Shown here: positions 1-9,007 of the stretch, piece by piece
How positions within the stretch are numbered: the stretch's first letter is position 1
Layout: every line of letters starts with the position of its first letter
Source: Stappia albiluteola
GTDB lineage: Bacteria; Pseudomonadota; Alphaproteobacteria; Rhizobiales; Stappiaceae
Direction of reading: 5' to 3'
Length of the DNA: 64,000 bases
NCBI RefSeq assembly: GCF_014050225.1
Contig: NZ_JACFXV010000063.1
Span: 211,001 to 275,000, forward strand
The notes under the pieces: generated by a model
What the model saw: the letters and a program-made list of their open reading frames with translations, nothing else
Database searches by the model: none
Told to the model about the DNA's origin: nothing
Made by a program: the position numbers and the translations under genes

Positions 1-1
1 C

Positions 2-1030
2 TCCAAATCGACCGGCGGGGCGAAGCTGCACAAGCTGTCGTCCAACGAGACGCCGCTGGGTCCGAGCCCTCGCGCGCTGGAAGCCTACCGCGCCACGACA
101 AGCCTTGAGCGTTACCCGGACGGTTCGTCGGCGGACCTGCGTGCGGCGATCGCCCGCGTGCACGGCCTGAACGCCGACCGCATCATCTGCGGCAATGGCT
201 CGGACGAACTGCTGGAGCTTGTCGCGCGCGCCTATATCGGCCCGGGTGACGAGGCGATCTACAGCGAGTACGGCTTTCTGGTCTATAAGATCGCCATCCT
301 CGCGGCGGGCGGGACGCCGGTCGTCGCGCCGGAAAAGGATCACACGACCGATGTCGATGCGATCCTTGCGCGTGTGACGGATCGCACCAAGGTCGTGTTC
401 CTCGCCAATCCGAACAATCCGACGGGCACCTATATTCCCTTCGACGAGGTGAAGCGCCTGCAGGCCGGGCTGCCGCCGCAGGTACTGCTGGTGCTGGATG
501 CCGCCTACGCGGAATATGTGCGCCGCAACGACTACGAGGCCGGCGTGGAGCTTGCCGCGACGGCGGAAAACGTCGTGATGACGCGCACCTTCTCCAAGAT
601 CTACGGCCTGGCGGCCTTGCGGCTTGGCTGGATCTATGGCCCCGAGCACGTGATCGACGCGTTGAACCGCATTCGCGGGCCCTTCAACGTCAATTCGGCT
701 GCCATGGCCGCCGGCATTGCCGCCGTCGAGGATCGCGGCTTCGTCGAGGACGCCGTGCGGCATAACGAGACCTGGCTGCCGCGCGTGACGGAGGAAATCG
801 AGGCGCTGGGCCTGAAGGTGACCCCGAGCGTCGGCAATTTCGTGCTGATCCATTTCCCGGAAGGCGGGGGCAAGACGGCGGCGGATGCGGATGCCTATCT
901 CTCCGCCCGTGGCTGCGTGCTTCGCCAGGTCGGCGCCTATGGCCTGCCGAACGCCTTGCGCATGTCGATCGGAACCGAGGAAGCCAATCGCGACGTCGTC
1001 GCGGTGCTGAAGGACTTTCTCGCCACCTGA
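2..1030 (+). CDS. hisC: Histidinol-phosphate aminotransferase (5' end outside window)
   Basis: This is a PLP-dependent fold-type I aminotransferase that converts imidazole-acetol phosphate and glutamate to histidinol phosphate in histidine synthesis. Relatives often also aminate prephenate or phenylpyruvate. The frame is open from the left edge and begins inside the conserved substrate-entry segment ([10 protein letters not shown]), so only about 15-30 N-terminal residues are missing. NPNNPTG and the PLP-lysine region [15 protein letters not shown] are intact. tyrA starts 46 bases downstream on the same strand. Linkage of hisC to tyrA is common in alphaproteobacteria and fits a shared role in aromatic amino-acid synthesis. 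The family assignment is firm. The split between histidine and aromatic substrates is inferred. Confidence 0.93.
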   Translation, partial: SKSTGGAKLHKLSSNETPLGPSPRALEAYRATTSLERYPDGSSADLRAAIARVHGLNADRIICGNGSDELLELVARAYIGPGDEAIYSEYGFLVYKIAILAAGGTPVVAPEKDHTTDVDAILARVTDRTKVVFLANPNNPTGTYIPFDEVKRLQAGLPPQVLLVLDAAYAEYVRRNDYEAGVELAATAENVVMTRTFSKIYGLAALRLGWIYGPEHVIDALNRIRGPFNVNSAAMAAGIAAVEDRGFVEDAVRHNETWLPRVTEEIEALGLKVTPSVGNFVLIHFPEGGGKTAADADAYLSARGCVLRQVGAYGLPNALRMSIGTEEANRDVVAVLKDFLAT

Positions 1031-1076
1031 AAACTGAGGGCCGCCGGCTGGCCGCCCGCAAGATCGCAGATTTTTC

Positions 1077-2006
1077 ATGTCAGAACCGCTTTTCCGCCGG
1101 CTTGCCCTGATCGGCATTGGCCTTATCGGATCGTCCATTGCGCGCGTGGCCCGTGAGAAGGGTCTCGCCGGCGAGATCGTCGTGTCCACCCGCTCGGAAG
1201 AAACCCTGCGGCGGGCGGAGGAACTCGGCCTTGGCGATCGCTATTGCCTCGATGCGGCGGAAGCGGTGGAAGACGCGGATCTCGTGGTCGTTTGCGTGCC
1301 GGTCGGCGCAAGCGGCGCCATCGCGCGCTGGATCGGCCCTTCCCTGAAGAAGGGCGCGATCCTGACCGATGTCGGCTCGACCAAGGGGTCGGTGATCCGG
1401 CAGATGGGCGAGTTCGTGCCGGACGGGGTGCAGTTCATCCCCGGTCACCCGATTGCCGGCACCGAGCATTCCGGTCCGGATGCCGGCTTCGCCGAGCTGT
1501 TCCGCAATCGCTGGTGCATCCTGACGCCGCCCGCCGATGCCGACGAGGCGGCCATCGCGAAGCTCACGCAATTCTGGCAGGCCTGCGGGTCGATGGTCGA
1601 TACGATGGACGCCGATCACCACGACCTGGTGCTGGCCATCGTTTCGCATCTGCCCCACATCATCGCCTACAATATCGTGGGGACGGCGGACGACCTTGAA
1701 ACCGTCACCAAGTCGGAAGTCATCAAGTATTCCGCGTCCGGCTTCCGCGATTTCACGCGCCTTGCGGCTTCCGATCCGACCATGTGGCGGGACGTCTGCC
1801 TGCACAACAAGGACGCGATCCTGGAAATGCTGGCCCGGTTCTCGGAGGATCTCTCCGCCTTGCAGCGGGCGATCCGCTGGGGCGACGGCGATGCGCTGTT
1901 CAATCTCTTCACGCGCACGCGTTCCATCCGCCGCTCGATCATCGAGGCGGGGCAGGATACGGCGGTGCCGAATTTCGGTCGCGACATCGCCGAAGCGGGC
2001 GAGTGA
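1077..2006 (+). CDS. tyrA: Prephenate/arogenate (cyclohexadienyl) dehydrogenase
   Basis: This NAD(P)-dependent oxidative decarboxylase makes the tyrosine precursor from prephenate or arogenate. Its 309 residues match a stand-alone TyrA without chorismate mutase or ACT domains. The N-terminal Rossmann motif GIGLIGSSIARVA is clear. GHPIAGTEHSGP and SHLPHIIAYNIV are the conserved active-site and helical-dimer segments. The ATG at 1077 lies 46 bases after hisC, which suggests cotranscription. The gene meets folK tail to tail, 15 bases away. I cannot decide prephenate versus arogenate preference from sequence alone. Confidence 0.93.
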   Translation: MSEPLFRRLALIGIGLIGSSIARVAREKGLAGEIVVSTRSEETLRRAEELGLGDRYCLDAAEAVEDADLVVVCVPVGASGAIARWIGPSLKKGAILTDVGSTKGSVIRQMGEFVPDGVQFIPGHPIAGTEHSGPDAGFAELFRNRWCILTPPADADEAAIAKLTQFWQACGSMVDTMDADHHDLVLAIVSHLPHIIAYNIVGTADDLETVTKSEVIKYSASGFRDFTRLAASDPTMWRDVCLHNKDAILEMLARFSEDLSALQRAIRWGDGDALFNLFTRTRSIRRSIIEAGQDTAVPNFGRDIAEAGE

Positions 2007-2021
2007 CGCGAGCGAGCTGCT

Positions 2022-2510
2022 TCAGAGCTTCGTGATCTCGTCCTGTCCGGGGCAATCGACCAGCGCCTCGGCGGCGGTGCGTCCGTCGCCGAGCGGTGCG
2101 TCCGGCCAGATTTCAGCCAGCGGCACCAGCACGAAAGCCCGCTCGCCCATGCGGGGATGGGGAATGGAGAGCCCTTCCTCCTCGACACGGCTGTCGCCGT
2201 AGATCAGCACGTCGATATCGATGATGCGCGGCCCCCAGCGCACATCCCGCACCCGTCCCATCCGCCGCTCCACGTCAAGACAGCGGTCGAGCAGGTCGCG
2301 CGGCGGAAGCCCGGTCTCGATGATGACGCAGGCGTTGCGGTAATCGTCCTGCGGCACCGGCCCCCAGGGCGGCGTGCGATAGTCCGAGGAGCGGGCAGCG
2401 ATGCGAATGTCGCCGCCTTCGCCGAGCAACCGCAGCGCCCGGTCCAGATGGGCCTTCGTGTCGCCGATATTCGAACCAAGGCCGAGGGCGGCGCGGATCG
2501 CTTTGGTCAT
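2022..2510 (-). CDS. folK: 2-amino-4-hydroxy-6-hydroxymethyldihydropteridine pyrophosphokinase
   Basis: HPPK transfers pyrophosphate from ATP to 6-hydroxymethyl-dihydropterin, the step before dihydropteroate synthase. The 162-residue protein starts with the family signature LGLGSNIGD. It carries the pterin and ATP contacts in RDVRWGPRIIDIDVLIYG and ends with the HPRMGERAFVLVPLAE segment. The ATG at 2510 follows the folP stop codon after one base, so it is almost certainly translated from the folP message. A longer in-frame opening would run back into folP and is not credible. folB, which sits between folP and folK in some relatives, is absent here. Confidence 0.95.
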   Translation of the reverse strand: MTKAIRAALGLGSNIGDTKAHLDRALRLLGEGGDIRIAARSSDYRTPPWGPVPQDDYRNACVIIETGLPPRDLLDRCLDVERRMGRVRDVRWGPRIIDIDVLIYGDSRVEEEGLSIPHPRMGERAFVLVPLAEIWPDAPLGDGRTAAEALVDCPGQDEITKL

Positions 2511-2511
2511 G

Positions 2512-3345
2512 TCAGACGTGTTCCCGGAAGATGGCGGCCGCCATGCGCGCCGCATCCTTGTGCGGACGCACGTCGTGGGCGCGGATGATCGCGGCCCCCT
2601 TCTGCATCGCGATCGTATGGACTGCAAGCGATCCGTAGAGCCGATCGTCGGTTTCCACTCCAAGGACGGCGCCGATCATGCGCTTGCGCGAGGCGCCGAC
2701 CAGGAGGGGCAGCCCGTGCTTGTGCAGCTCTTCCAGGCGGTTGAGGACCTGGAAATTCTGGTCGACGGTCTTGCCGAAGCCGATCCCCGGGTCGAGCACC
2801 TGCCGTTCGCGCGCGATGCCGGCCCTTTCGGCAAGCCTCATGGAATTCTCGAAGAAGCGGTCGATATCGGCGAGGATGTCGAGACCGGCATCCGCCGCCT
2901 CGCGGTTGTGCATCATCACCACGGCGGCACCGGCCTCGGCCACCGTATCGGCCATCGCCGGATCGCGTTGCAGGCCCCAGACGTCGTTGACGATACTTGC
3001 GCCGAGGGCGAGGGCGCGCCTCGCGGTTTCCGCCTTGTAGGTGTCGATCGAAACCGGGCAGCCGAGCGCGATGACATGCTCGACGACAGGCGCAAGCCGC
3101 CGCCATTCCTCCTCCGCCGAAACGGCCGGCGCGCCCGGCCGGGTGCTTTCCCCGCCGATATCGAGGATATCCGCGCCTTCCGCGATCATCCGGCGTGCAT
3201 GGTCAAGCGCGGCCGCGGGGGCATCGTGCCGGCCGCCATCGGAGAAGGAATCCGGTGTGACGTTCAAGATGCCCATGATCGCGGGCACGTCGAGCGTGAG
3301 GCTCGAATGGCGGAGCGTAAGGGGATCCGGGTGTCGCTCGATCAT
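2512..3345 (-). CDS. folP: Dihydropteroate synthase
   Basis: FolP condenses 6-hydroxymethyl-dihydropterin pyrophosphate with p-aminobenzoate and is the sulfonamide target. The 277-residue TIM barrel shows both family signatures: MGILNVTPDSFSDGG near residue 24, and GADILDIGGESTRPGA. DPGIGFGK and the LLVGASRKRMIG strand follow at the expected positions. It is the first gene of a two-gene minus-strand folate unit with folK, 1 base apart. The 206 bases upstream, toward the divergent terB-like gene, must hold its promoter. Confidence 0.96.
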   Translation of the reverse strand: MIERHPDPLTLRHSSLTLDVPAIMGILNVTPDSFSDGGRHDAPAAALDHARRMIAEGADILDIGGESTRPGAPAVSAEEEWRRLAPVVEHVIALGCPVSIDTYKAETARRALALGASIVNDVWGLQRDPAMADTVAEAGAAVVMMHNREAADAGLDILADIDRFFENSMRLAERAGIARERQVLDPGIGFGKTVDQNFQVLNRLEELHKHGLPLLVGASRKRMIGAVLGVETDDRLYGSLAVHTIAMQKGAAIIRAHDVRPHKDAARMAAAIFREHV

Positions 3346-3551
3346 GGAGGAGTTCCTTCGCCGCGCGAGGCGAGCGTGCGCAGGCCGCGAAATGCCGCGG
3401 GCCGAGACGCGACGTGATGCGCCCTTGCGCCCGGCAGGTCAAGGGCCGGCTGCGTTTCCCGGACGGACATGCCTGTTGTAAACTTCGCAGCAAGCTCTGT
3501 TTGACCCGGCGATGCGTTCCAAGCCAAGATGAGAGTGAACAGGAAACCAGC

Positions 3552-4043
3552 ATGCTCTCATCGATCAAACGCTTCATCCGACAGGTAACGCTTGGCGAAA
3601 ATGGCCGGCTCGGCTTCGCCGAAGATGACCACAGGCTCGCGGCTGCAGCGCTTCTCGTCCATGTTATCGCGGTGGACGGCATCGTCGACGACGAAGAGCG
3701 CGTCGCGCTGAAAAAGGTGCTGCGCTCCGCCTACAGTCTTACCGAGGAAGCCGCGGATGAGCTTATCCGCGAAGCGCATCAGCGCGACAATGAAGCAGTG
3801 GATCTGTATGGCTTCACGTCGGTGCTCAAGCGCAAGCTGCCGATCGAGGAGCGGCTCAAGGTCGTGGAGATGATGTGGGAGCTCGTTTACGCCGACGGTA
3901 CGGTGCATGAGTTCGAGGACAACACCATCTGGCGCGTGGCCGAACTGCTCGGCGTATCGTCCCGCGACCGGCTTTCGCTGCGACGGAAGGTGGCGCGGGG
4001 GCACGATGATGAGGCGTTGCCGGAAGGCGACGACGAGGACTGA
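3552..4043 (+). CDS. TerB-like (DjlA N-terminal type) protein
   Basis: This is a 163-residue acidic helical protein of the TerB/tellurite-resistance superfamily. The hallmark segments are LVHVIAVDGIVDDEERVAL and MMWELVYADGTVHEFEDN, two Asp-rich repeats that bind divalent metal in structurally studied TerB proteins. No J domain, membrane segment or other ter gene is present, so a tellurite function is not implied. The ATG at 3552 has a good AGGA 8 bases upstream. An upstream in-frame extension from 3414 lacks similarity and overlaps the folP promoter region. The C-terminus is an acidic tail. The biological role is unknown. Confidence 0.85.
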   Translation: MLSSIKRFIRQVTLGENGRLGFAEDDHRLAAAALLVHVIAVDGIVDDEERVALKKVLRSAYSLTEEAADELIREAHQRDNEAVDLYGFTSVLKRKLPIEERLKVVEMMWELVYADGTVHEFEDNTIWRVAELLGVSSRDRLSLRRKVARGHDDEALPEGDDED

Positions 4044-4113
4044 ACTAGAACGAGCGATTTCTCCCTGATCTCAAGGCCTTCACGCGCCGCGCGGATGCAT
4101 TATACTGGCCTGC

Positions 4114-4875
4114 ATGTTTCTCGATCCCAAAGACCTTGCCAATCGACCGAAGATCCTGATCGTCCTCCATCAGGAGCATTCAACTCCGGGCCGCGTCGGA
4201 CAGGAATTGCTGAAGCGAGGCTTCGCTCTCGACATCCGCAAGCCGCGATTCGGTGACGCCCTGCCGCGAACTCTCCAGGACCATGCCGGAGCCATCGTCT
4301 TCGGCGGGCCGATGAGCGCGAACGACACGGACGCCTTTATCCATCGCGAAATCGACTGGATCGACGTTCCGCTGAAGGAGGAAAAGCCCTTTCTGGGTAT
4401 TTGCCTCGGAGCGCAGATGCTGGTGCGTCAGCTGGGCGGGTGCGTCGGCTGCCACGAGGAAGGACTGGTCGAGATCGGCTACTACGATATCGAGCCGACC
4501 GAGGCCGGCCGCTCGCTGATGCCGTGGCCGAAGAAAGTCTACCAGTGGCACCGGGAAGGCTTCGATCTGCCGAAGGAAGCGGAACTGCTTGCCAGCAGCG
4601 AGTCCTATCCCAACCAGGCAATTCGCGTCGGAAGGAATGCCTACGGCATCCAGTTCCATCCTGAACTGACCTACCAGATGATGGTACGCTGGACGACGCG
4701 CGGCGCGCCGCGCATGGATCTTCCGGGAGCGCGCACCCGGCGGGATCATTTCTCCGGCCGCTTCGTTTTCGATCCACCGCTGAAAGCCTGGCTCGATCGC
4801 TTCCTGGATCTTTGGATCGGGCGGGCGGATGCCATGCACGGGGAGGCCGTGCCGGTGGCTGAGGCGGCGGAATGA
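4114..4875 (+). CDS. Class I glutamine amidotransferase domain protein
   Basis: This is a stand-alone 253-residue glutaminase of the GMP-synthase amidotransferase type. The nucleophile elbow GICLGAQ puts the catalytic cysteine near residue 97. GIQFHPELT supplies the catalytic histidine and glutamate. No synthetase domain or partner subunit lies nearby. Proteins like this are usually annotated as GMP synthase-like glutamine amidotransferases, and some act on gamma-glutamyl compounds. The upstream gap is only 70 bases after the TerB-like gene. The physiological substrate is not evident. Confidence 0.88.
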   Translation: MFLDPKDLANRPKILIVLHQEHSTPGRVGQELLKRGFALDIRKPRFGDALPRTLQDHAGAIVFGGPMSANDTDAFIHREIDWIDVPLKEEKPFLGICLGAQMLVRQLGGCVGCHEEGLVEIGYYDIEPTEAGRSLMPWPKKVYQWHREGFDLPKEAELLASSESYPNQAIRVGRNAYGIQFHPELTYQMMVRWTTRGAPRMDLPGARTRRDHFSGRFVFDPPLKAWLDRFLDLWIGRADAMHGEAVPVAEAAE

Positions 4876-4888
4876 CCGCCGCCCCTGC

Positions 4889-4920
4889 CCGGTCAGTTCT
4901 CAGGCCGGTCAGTTCTCAGG
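4889..4920. repeat. 16-bp perfect tandem duplication at the end of the chemoreceptor gene
   Basis: The unit CCGGTCAGTTCTCAGG occurs twice head to tail (4889-4904 and 4905-4920). It spans the stop codon of the minus-strand chemoreceptor gene and places a second in-frame-looking TGA downstream. It does not change the protein. Confidence 0.85.
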
Positions 4921-6928
4921 CTGCGCGAACCCCGTCGAGGAAGTTGCCGATTTCCTCGCGGATGACGCGTGCCTGCTCGGCGAGCGTCACGGAAAGACGC
5001 TCCACCTCTTCGCCGGTACGACGGGCGTGATCCGAAGCCTTGGCGACCACATCCATGGCATTCGCGCCTTCGCTGGAACGGCCGGATGCATTGGCCACGT
5101 TTTCCGAAATCGACTGGACCGCGCCGCTCTGCTGCTCCACGGAGGCCGCAACCGCCGCCGCGATGCCGTTCATTTCGCTGATGATCTCGGTGACTTCCTC
5201 GATGGCGGAAACCGCACTTGCCGATGCAAGCTGGATTGCTTCCACCTGCTGCGCGATATCCTCGGTCGCAGTCGCGGTCTGATTGGCGAGATCCTTTACT
5301 TCCGCGGCGACGACGGCGAAGCCCTTGCCGTGCTCGCCCGCGCGTGCCGCTTCGATGGTGGCATTGAGCGCCAGCAGGTTCGTCTGGTTGGCGATATCGC
5401 GGATAAGGCCCATCACCTGGCCGATGCGGTCGGCGGTCTGCGACAGCGCGGCCATTGAAGATGCCGTCGAACGCGTTCCCTCCACGGCGCGGCTTGCCAC
5501 CATGGTCGACTTGCCGGCCTGTTCCGCGACTTCTGCAATCGAGGCGGCGAGTTCCTCCGTTGCGGATGCCGCGGAGGTGACATTTTCGGCTGCAGTGCGA
5601 ACCGCGCCGCCGGCCCGGTCGGCTTCCATCGCGACGTTGTCCGAAGCCTGTTCAACGGCACTCGAGGCCTGGGAAAGCTCCTGCGCCGCGCCGTCGAGAC
5701 TGGCGAGCGCCCTTTCGACCGCGGCCTCGAATCCGCCAATCAGGCCTTCCAGGCGTTTCACGCGCGCATCCCGTTCGGCGTTTTCCTCATCGCGGGCGGC
5801 GGCGAGGCGCTGCCGCTCGATTGCATTGTTGCGGAAAACCTCGACGGCACGAGCCATTGCCGCCAATTCGGTACGTCCTTGCGCTTCCGGCAGATCGACA
5901 TCGGTCATTCCCTCCGCAAGCCGCTCCATCGCCATCCGAAGACGGCCGAGCGGCAGCGAGATCGAGCGACCGATAATGAAGCCGAGAAGGACGACAAGGA
6001 CCAGAACGGACAGGATGGTACCGCCCACAATCAGCCCTGCCTTGGCGCGGATGTCGGCGAGGTCGGCGGCGGCCTGTACCGCGCCGGCGCTGGCATCGGC
6101 CTTGAGCTGGTCGAGGATCGGCGGCATCAAATCGAGCAGGTCTTCGTTGACTTCGACCTTTGCAAGCCGGTCGTTCATTGCAGCGGTGTAAGCATCGAAG
6201 GACTTGCGATACGTCGCCATGTTATCGGCGATGAAGGTCTTGGCTTCGTTCGGTATGTAGGCCTTGCCGAGCAGGCGCTCGAAGCGGCCATAGGAAACCT
6301 CGAAATTGCCGAGCGACACGTCCGAGCGATCGAGAGTGAATTCCTTTTCCGCCCGCTGGACTTCGATGACCGAGCGCACGAGCTTCTCGAAATCCGGATT
6401 GGAGCCGAAACGGAGTTCCTTCGTCAGCCGTTTTTCCACCGCGCCGGAAGATGCGGCAAGCTCCGCCCGCAAACCGCTTTCGGAATCGTAGCCGAGCGTG
6501 CGTTGCAGCTCGACGGTTTCCGCGAAGGTCGACTCGACCCCCGCAAGCGTGTCCGAGAGGCTGGCGAGGGCCTGTTGGCTTTCCGGCGAAATTTCCATCG
6601 CCGATATGGCATCGACCTTGGTGCGAGCCTTGGCGACGAATTCGTCGAAAGCCTTGACCTGCTGGTCGCTCGGTGCGAGCAGGTAATCCTTTTCCACACC
6701 GCGCAGGTAGCTGCCGATCTCGGCGAGGTCCTGAACGTCCGAGGCAAGCGCTCCGAATCGCTCCGCGCGAGTAAAGGCGTCTTCCACGCGGTTCTGGCTC
6801 CACCAGAATCCGCCTGCTACAACCACCAGCGCGACGAATGAAACGGCGCTCAGCGCAAAAATTCGCGCCCTCACGGTCAGCCGGTTGAAGATCGAGGATC
6901 GACGGCTGCCCTTTTGCCTGTATAGCAC
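4916..6928 (-). CDS. Methyl-accepting chemotaxis protein with helical bimodular-type sensor
   Basis: This is a transmembrane chemoreceptor of 670 residues. A first membrane helix lies at about residues 24-43 and a second at about 298-320. The roughly 250-residue periplasmic region between them is all-helical. Its segments [18 protein letters not shown] and [15 protein letters not shown] resemble the HBM sensor domain. A HAMP domain follows at about 321-375, and the MCP signalling hairpin runs to the end with the tip sequence [21 protein letters not shown]. There is no C-terminal CheR-tethering pentapeptide. No che genes are nearby, so the receptor is an orphan that would feed a pathway encoded elsewhere. 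The ligand is unknown. Confidence 0.93.
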   Translation of the reverse strand: MLYRQKGSRRSSIFNRLTVRARIFALSAVSFVALVVVAGGFWWSQNRVEDAFTRAERFGALASDVQDLAEIGSYLRGVEKDYLLAPSDQQVKAFDEFVAKARTKVDAISAMEISPESQQALASLSDTLAGVESTFAETVELQRTLGYDSESGLRAELAASSGAVEKRLTKELRFGSNPDFEKLVRSVIEVQRAEKEFTLDRSDVSLGNFEVSYGRFERLLGKAYIPNEAKTFIADNMATYRKSFDAYTAAMNDRLAKVEVNEDLLDLMPPILDQLKADASAGAVQAAADLADIRAKAGLIVGGTILSVLVLVVLLGFIIGRSISLPLGRLRMAMERLAEGMTDVDLPEAQGRTELAAMARAVEVFRNNAIERQRLAAARDEENAERDARVKRLEGLIGGFEAAVERALASLDGAAQELSQASSAVEQASDNVAMEADRAGGAVRTAAENVTSAASATEELAASIAEVAEQAGKSTMVASRAVEGTRSTASSMAALSQTADRIGQVMGLIRDIANQTNLLALNATIEAARAGEHGKGFAVVAAEVKDLANQTATATEDIAQQVEAIQLASASAVSAIEEVTEIISEMNGIAAAVAASVEQQSGAVQSISENVANASGRSSEGANAMDVVAKASDHARRTGEEVERLSVTLAEQARVIREEIGNFLDGVRAA

Positions 6929-7076
6929 GATGTGCCCCTCACGGTAATTTTCTTGGCTGTCAGGGACACTGCCGCATGCAGGTTAAGGACTGTTCAATGC
7001 ACTGCAAAAAACTTCCGCGACGTCGGATTGAGCGGCGTCGCGGCAATTCGGCAAGTATCGGCGAGAGGGGGCTCGT

Positions 7077-7970
7077 TTGCGCAGACTTTTGATCACGCTT
7101 TCACCGGCGATCTTCGTGCTTCTGTGGTCGACCGGCTTCATCGGTTCAAAGCTCGGCGCACCTTATATAGAACCCTTCGTTTTCCTGAGCGTCCGCTTCC
7201 TGATCGTGCTGCCGATCCTGCTCGGCCTTGCCCTTCTGCTTCGTTCGACATGGCCGCGTACGGTCGCAGCCTGGTTTCATTGCCTTGTGGCGGGCGCGCT
7301 GATGCACGGCGTCTATCTTGGCGGCATCTTCTGGGCGATCGACCGCGGCATGCCGGCAGGCATCTCGGCGCTCGTTCTCGGCCTGCAACCGCTCCTGACC
7401 GCGGTGATCGCCGCGCCGATCCTGGGTGAACGGGTCGGGCCGCGGCACTGGGCCGGATTGGCGATCGGCGGCGCGGGTCTCGCGCTCGTGGTGCTGCCGA
7501 AACTGGGAGGCGTTGCCAGCGGCATCAGTGTCGCAACCGTTGCCGTCTGCCTTGTCGCAGTGGTCGGCATGTCGGCAGGCGCCGTCTATCAGAAGCGCTT
7601 TGCCGCAAGCGTCGACCTGCTGTCCGGCACGGCACTGCAATATGCGGGCGCCCTCATGATCACGCTGCCGCTTTCGGCCTTCGAAAGCTGGCAGATCGAG
7701 TGGTCCGGCGATCTGGTGATTGCACTTGCCTGGCTGGTGCTCGTGCTCTCCGTCGGAGCCATCCTGCTTTTGATGGTGCTGATCGGCAAGGGAAGCGCCT
7801 CGCGCGTGGCAGCACTTTTTTATCTCGTGCCGGTGGCGACCTCGGTGGAAAGCTATTTTCTGTTCGGCGAGCGGCTTTCGCTCATTCAGCTTGCCGGCAT
7901 GGCACTGGTCATCGGCGCGATGATCCTGATCCAGCGGCCCGGCGGCGAGGCGCGGGCGAAGACCGCCTGA
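7077..7970 (+). CDS. EamA-family drug/metabolite transporter
   Basis: This is a 297-residue integral membrane protein with ten predicted hydrophobic segments in two EamA repeats, the layout of DMT-superfamily exporters of amino acids or small metabolites. The N-terminal LLWSTGFIGSKLGAPYIEP is characteristic of the family. The start is a TTG at 7077 preceded by a strong GAGAGGGG 7 bases upstream, and no in-frame ATG lies nearby. The gene stands alone between the divergent chemoreceptor and the convergent yihY gene, which it meets 9 bases away. The substrate cannot be named. Confidence 0.88.
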   Translation: MRRLLITLSPAIFVLLWSTGFIGSKLGAPYIEPFVFLSVRFLIVLPILLGLALLLRSTWPRTVAAWFHCLVAGALMHGVYLGGIFWAIDRGMPAGISALVLGLQPLLTAVIAAPILGERVGPRHWAGLAIGGAGLALVVLPKLGGVASGISVATVAVCLVAVVGMSAGAVYQKRFAASVDLLSGTALQYAGALMITLPLSAFESWQIEWSGDLVIALAWLVLVLSVGAILLLMVLIGKGSASRVAALFYLVPVATSVESYFLFGERLSLIQLAGMALVIGAMILIQRPGGEARAKTA

Positions 7971-7979
7971 GGGCCACCC

Positions 7980-8825
7980 CTATCTGGTTGTTTTCTGGCG
8001 CAGGATCGCTGCGTTGAGCTCGCCGCCGAGAATGAAAGCCATCGAGAGAAGGTAGAGGAAGATCAGTGCCGTCATGACGCCGGCAAGGCCCGCATAGGTG
8101 GAAACGTAATTGGCGAAACCCGCCAGATAGGCACCGAAGGCAGCGCCGGAGACGATCCACATGACCAGTGTCGCCACGACACCCGGCAAAAGATCGATGA
8201 AGTGGCGTTTGCCCGCTGGCAGGAAGCCGTGGGCGACAATCAGTCCTCCGCCCATCAGAATCGAGGCGATGACGTAGCGGGATATATTCAGGCTCTGCGC
8301 GAAACGCTCCAGTTCGGGCAGGTCGCGCAGGACCGCCTGCCAGACAAGCGGCGCCAGGACGATCAGCAACGCGAAGACGATCAGCACGAAGGAACCCAAC
8401 AGGACGAAAACGATGGCCTGCAGGCGGCGGAACAGGAAGAAGCGCGTGTCATGGATGCGGTAGGCGCGGTTGAGGCCCGTACGAAGTGCCTCGACACCGT
8501 TTGAGGCGAACCAGAGCGAGGCGACGACGCCGAAGGTCAGCACATCGCCCCGCGGCTCCGTCAGCACCTTGCGGATTTCGCCGGCGACGGGGCCTGCGAC
8601 CTGCTTCGGCCATGCGTCGAACAGCATGGTCGCGATCTGGTCGGCGGTGTCGTTGAGTCCGAGATATCCCGTGAGGGCCGCGATGAAGATCAGGAAGGGA
8701 AAGACGGCAAGGAGGGTCGACAGCGCCACATGGCTCGCCACCGCGAAGCCGTCATCATCGATGAAATGGCCGATGGCGTCGGTCAGGACCCGATAGAGGA
8801 AAACAAGGCTTGTCGACAGGGTCAT
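7980..8825 (-). CDS. YihY/virulence factor BrkB family inner-membrane protein
   Basis: This 281-residue polytopic membrane protein of the YihY/BrkB family (formerly misnamed ribonuclease BN) has six hydrophobic helices. The conserved motif FASNGVEALRTGLNRAY matches the family core, and LPAGKRHFIDLLPGVVATLVMW follows the usual spacing. Its function is unsettled in the family. The gene converges on the EamA exporter and diverges from mcd, with a 182-base intergenic region toward mcd. Confidence 0.9.
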   Translation of the reverse strand: MTLSTSLVFLYRVLTDAIGHFIDDDGFAVASHVALSTLLAVFPFLIFIAALTGYLGLNDTADQIATMLFDAWPKQVAGPVAGEIRKVLTEPRGDVLTFGVVASLWFASNGVEALRTGLNRAYRIHDTRFFLFRRLQAIVFVLLGSFVLIVFALLIVLAPLVWQAVLRDLPELERFAQSLNISRYVIASILMGGGLIVAHGFLPAGKRHFIDLLPGVVATLVMWIVSGAAFGAYLAGFANYVSTYAGLAGVMTALIFLYLLSMAFILGGELNAAILRQKTTR

Positions 8826-9007
8826 GCGGAAATTTGTCTCCCGTATCCTGTTGCTGCGTCAAGAAGCCCCCTTCCGGCGGCCGGTGAAAGCAGCGGCAGG
8901 GAAATAATATTTCGCAAGCCATCCGTCCCAAGCACTATTGCTTCGCAGTCGCGAAGCGGTATTGTGTGCGCTGCATCATAAATTGCCCGGGCAGGACGGA
9001 GATCCGA

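Noticed and set aside
3552..4043. Tellurite resistance
   Set aside because: Only the TerB-like fold is present, with no other ter genes.
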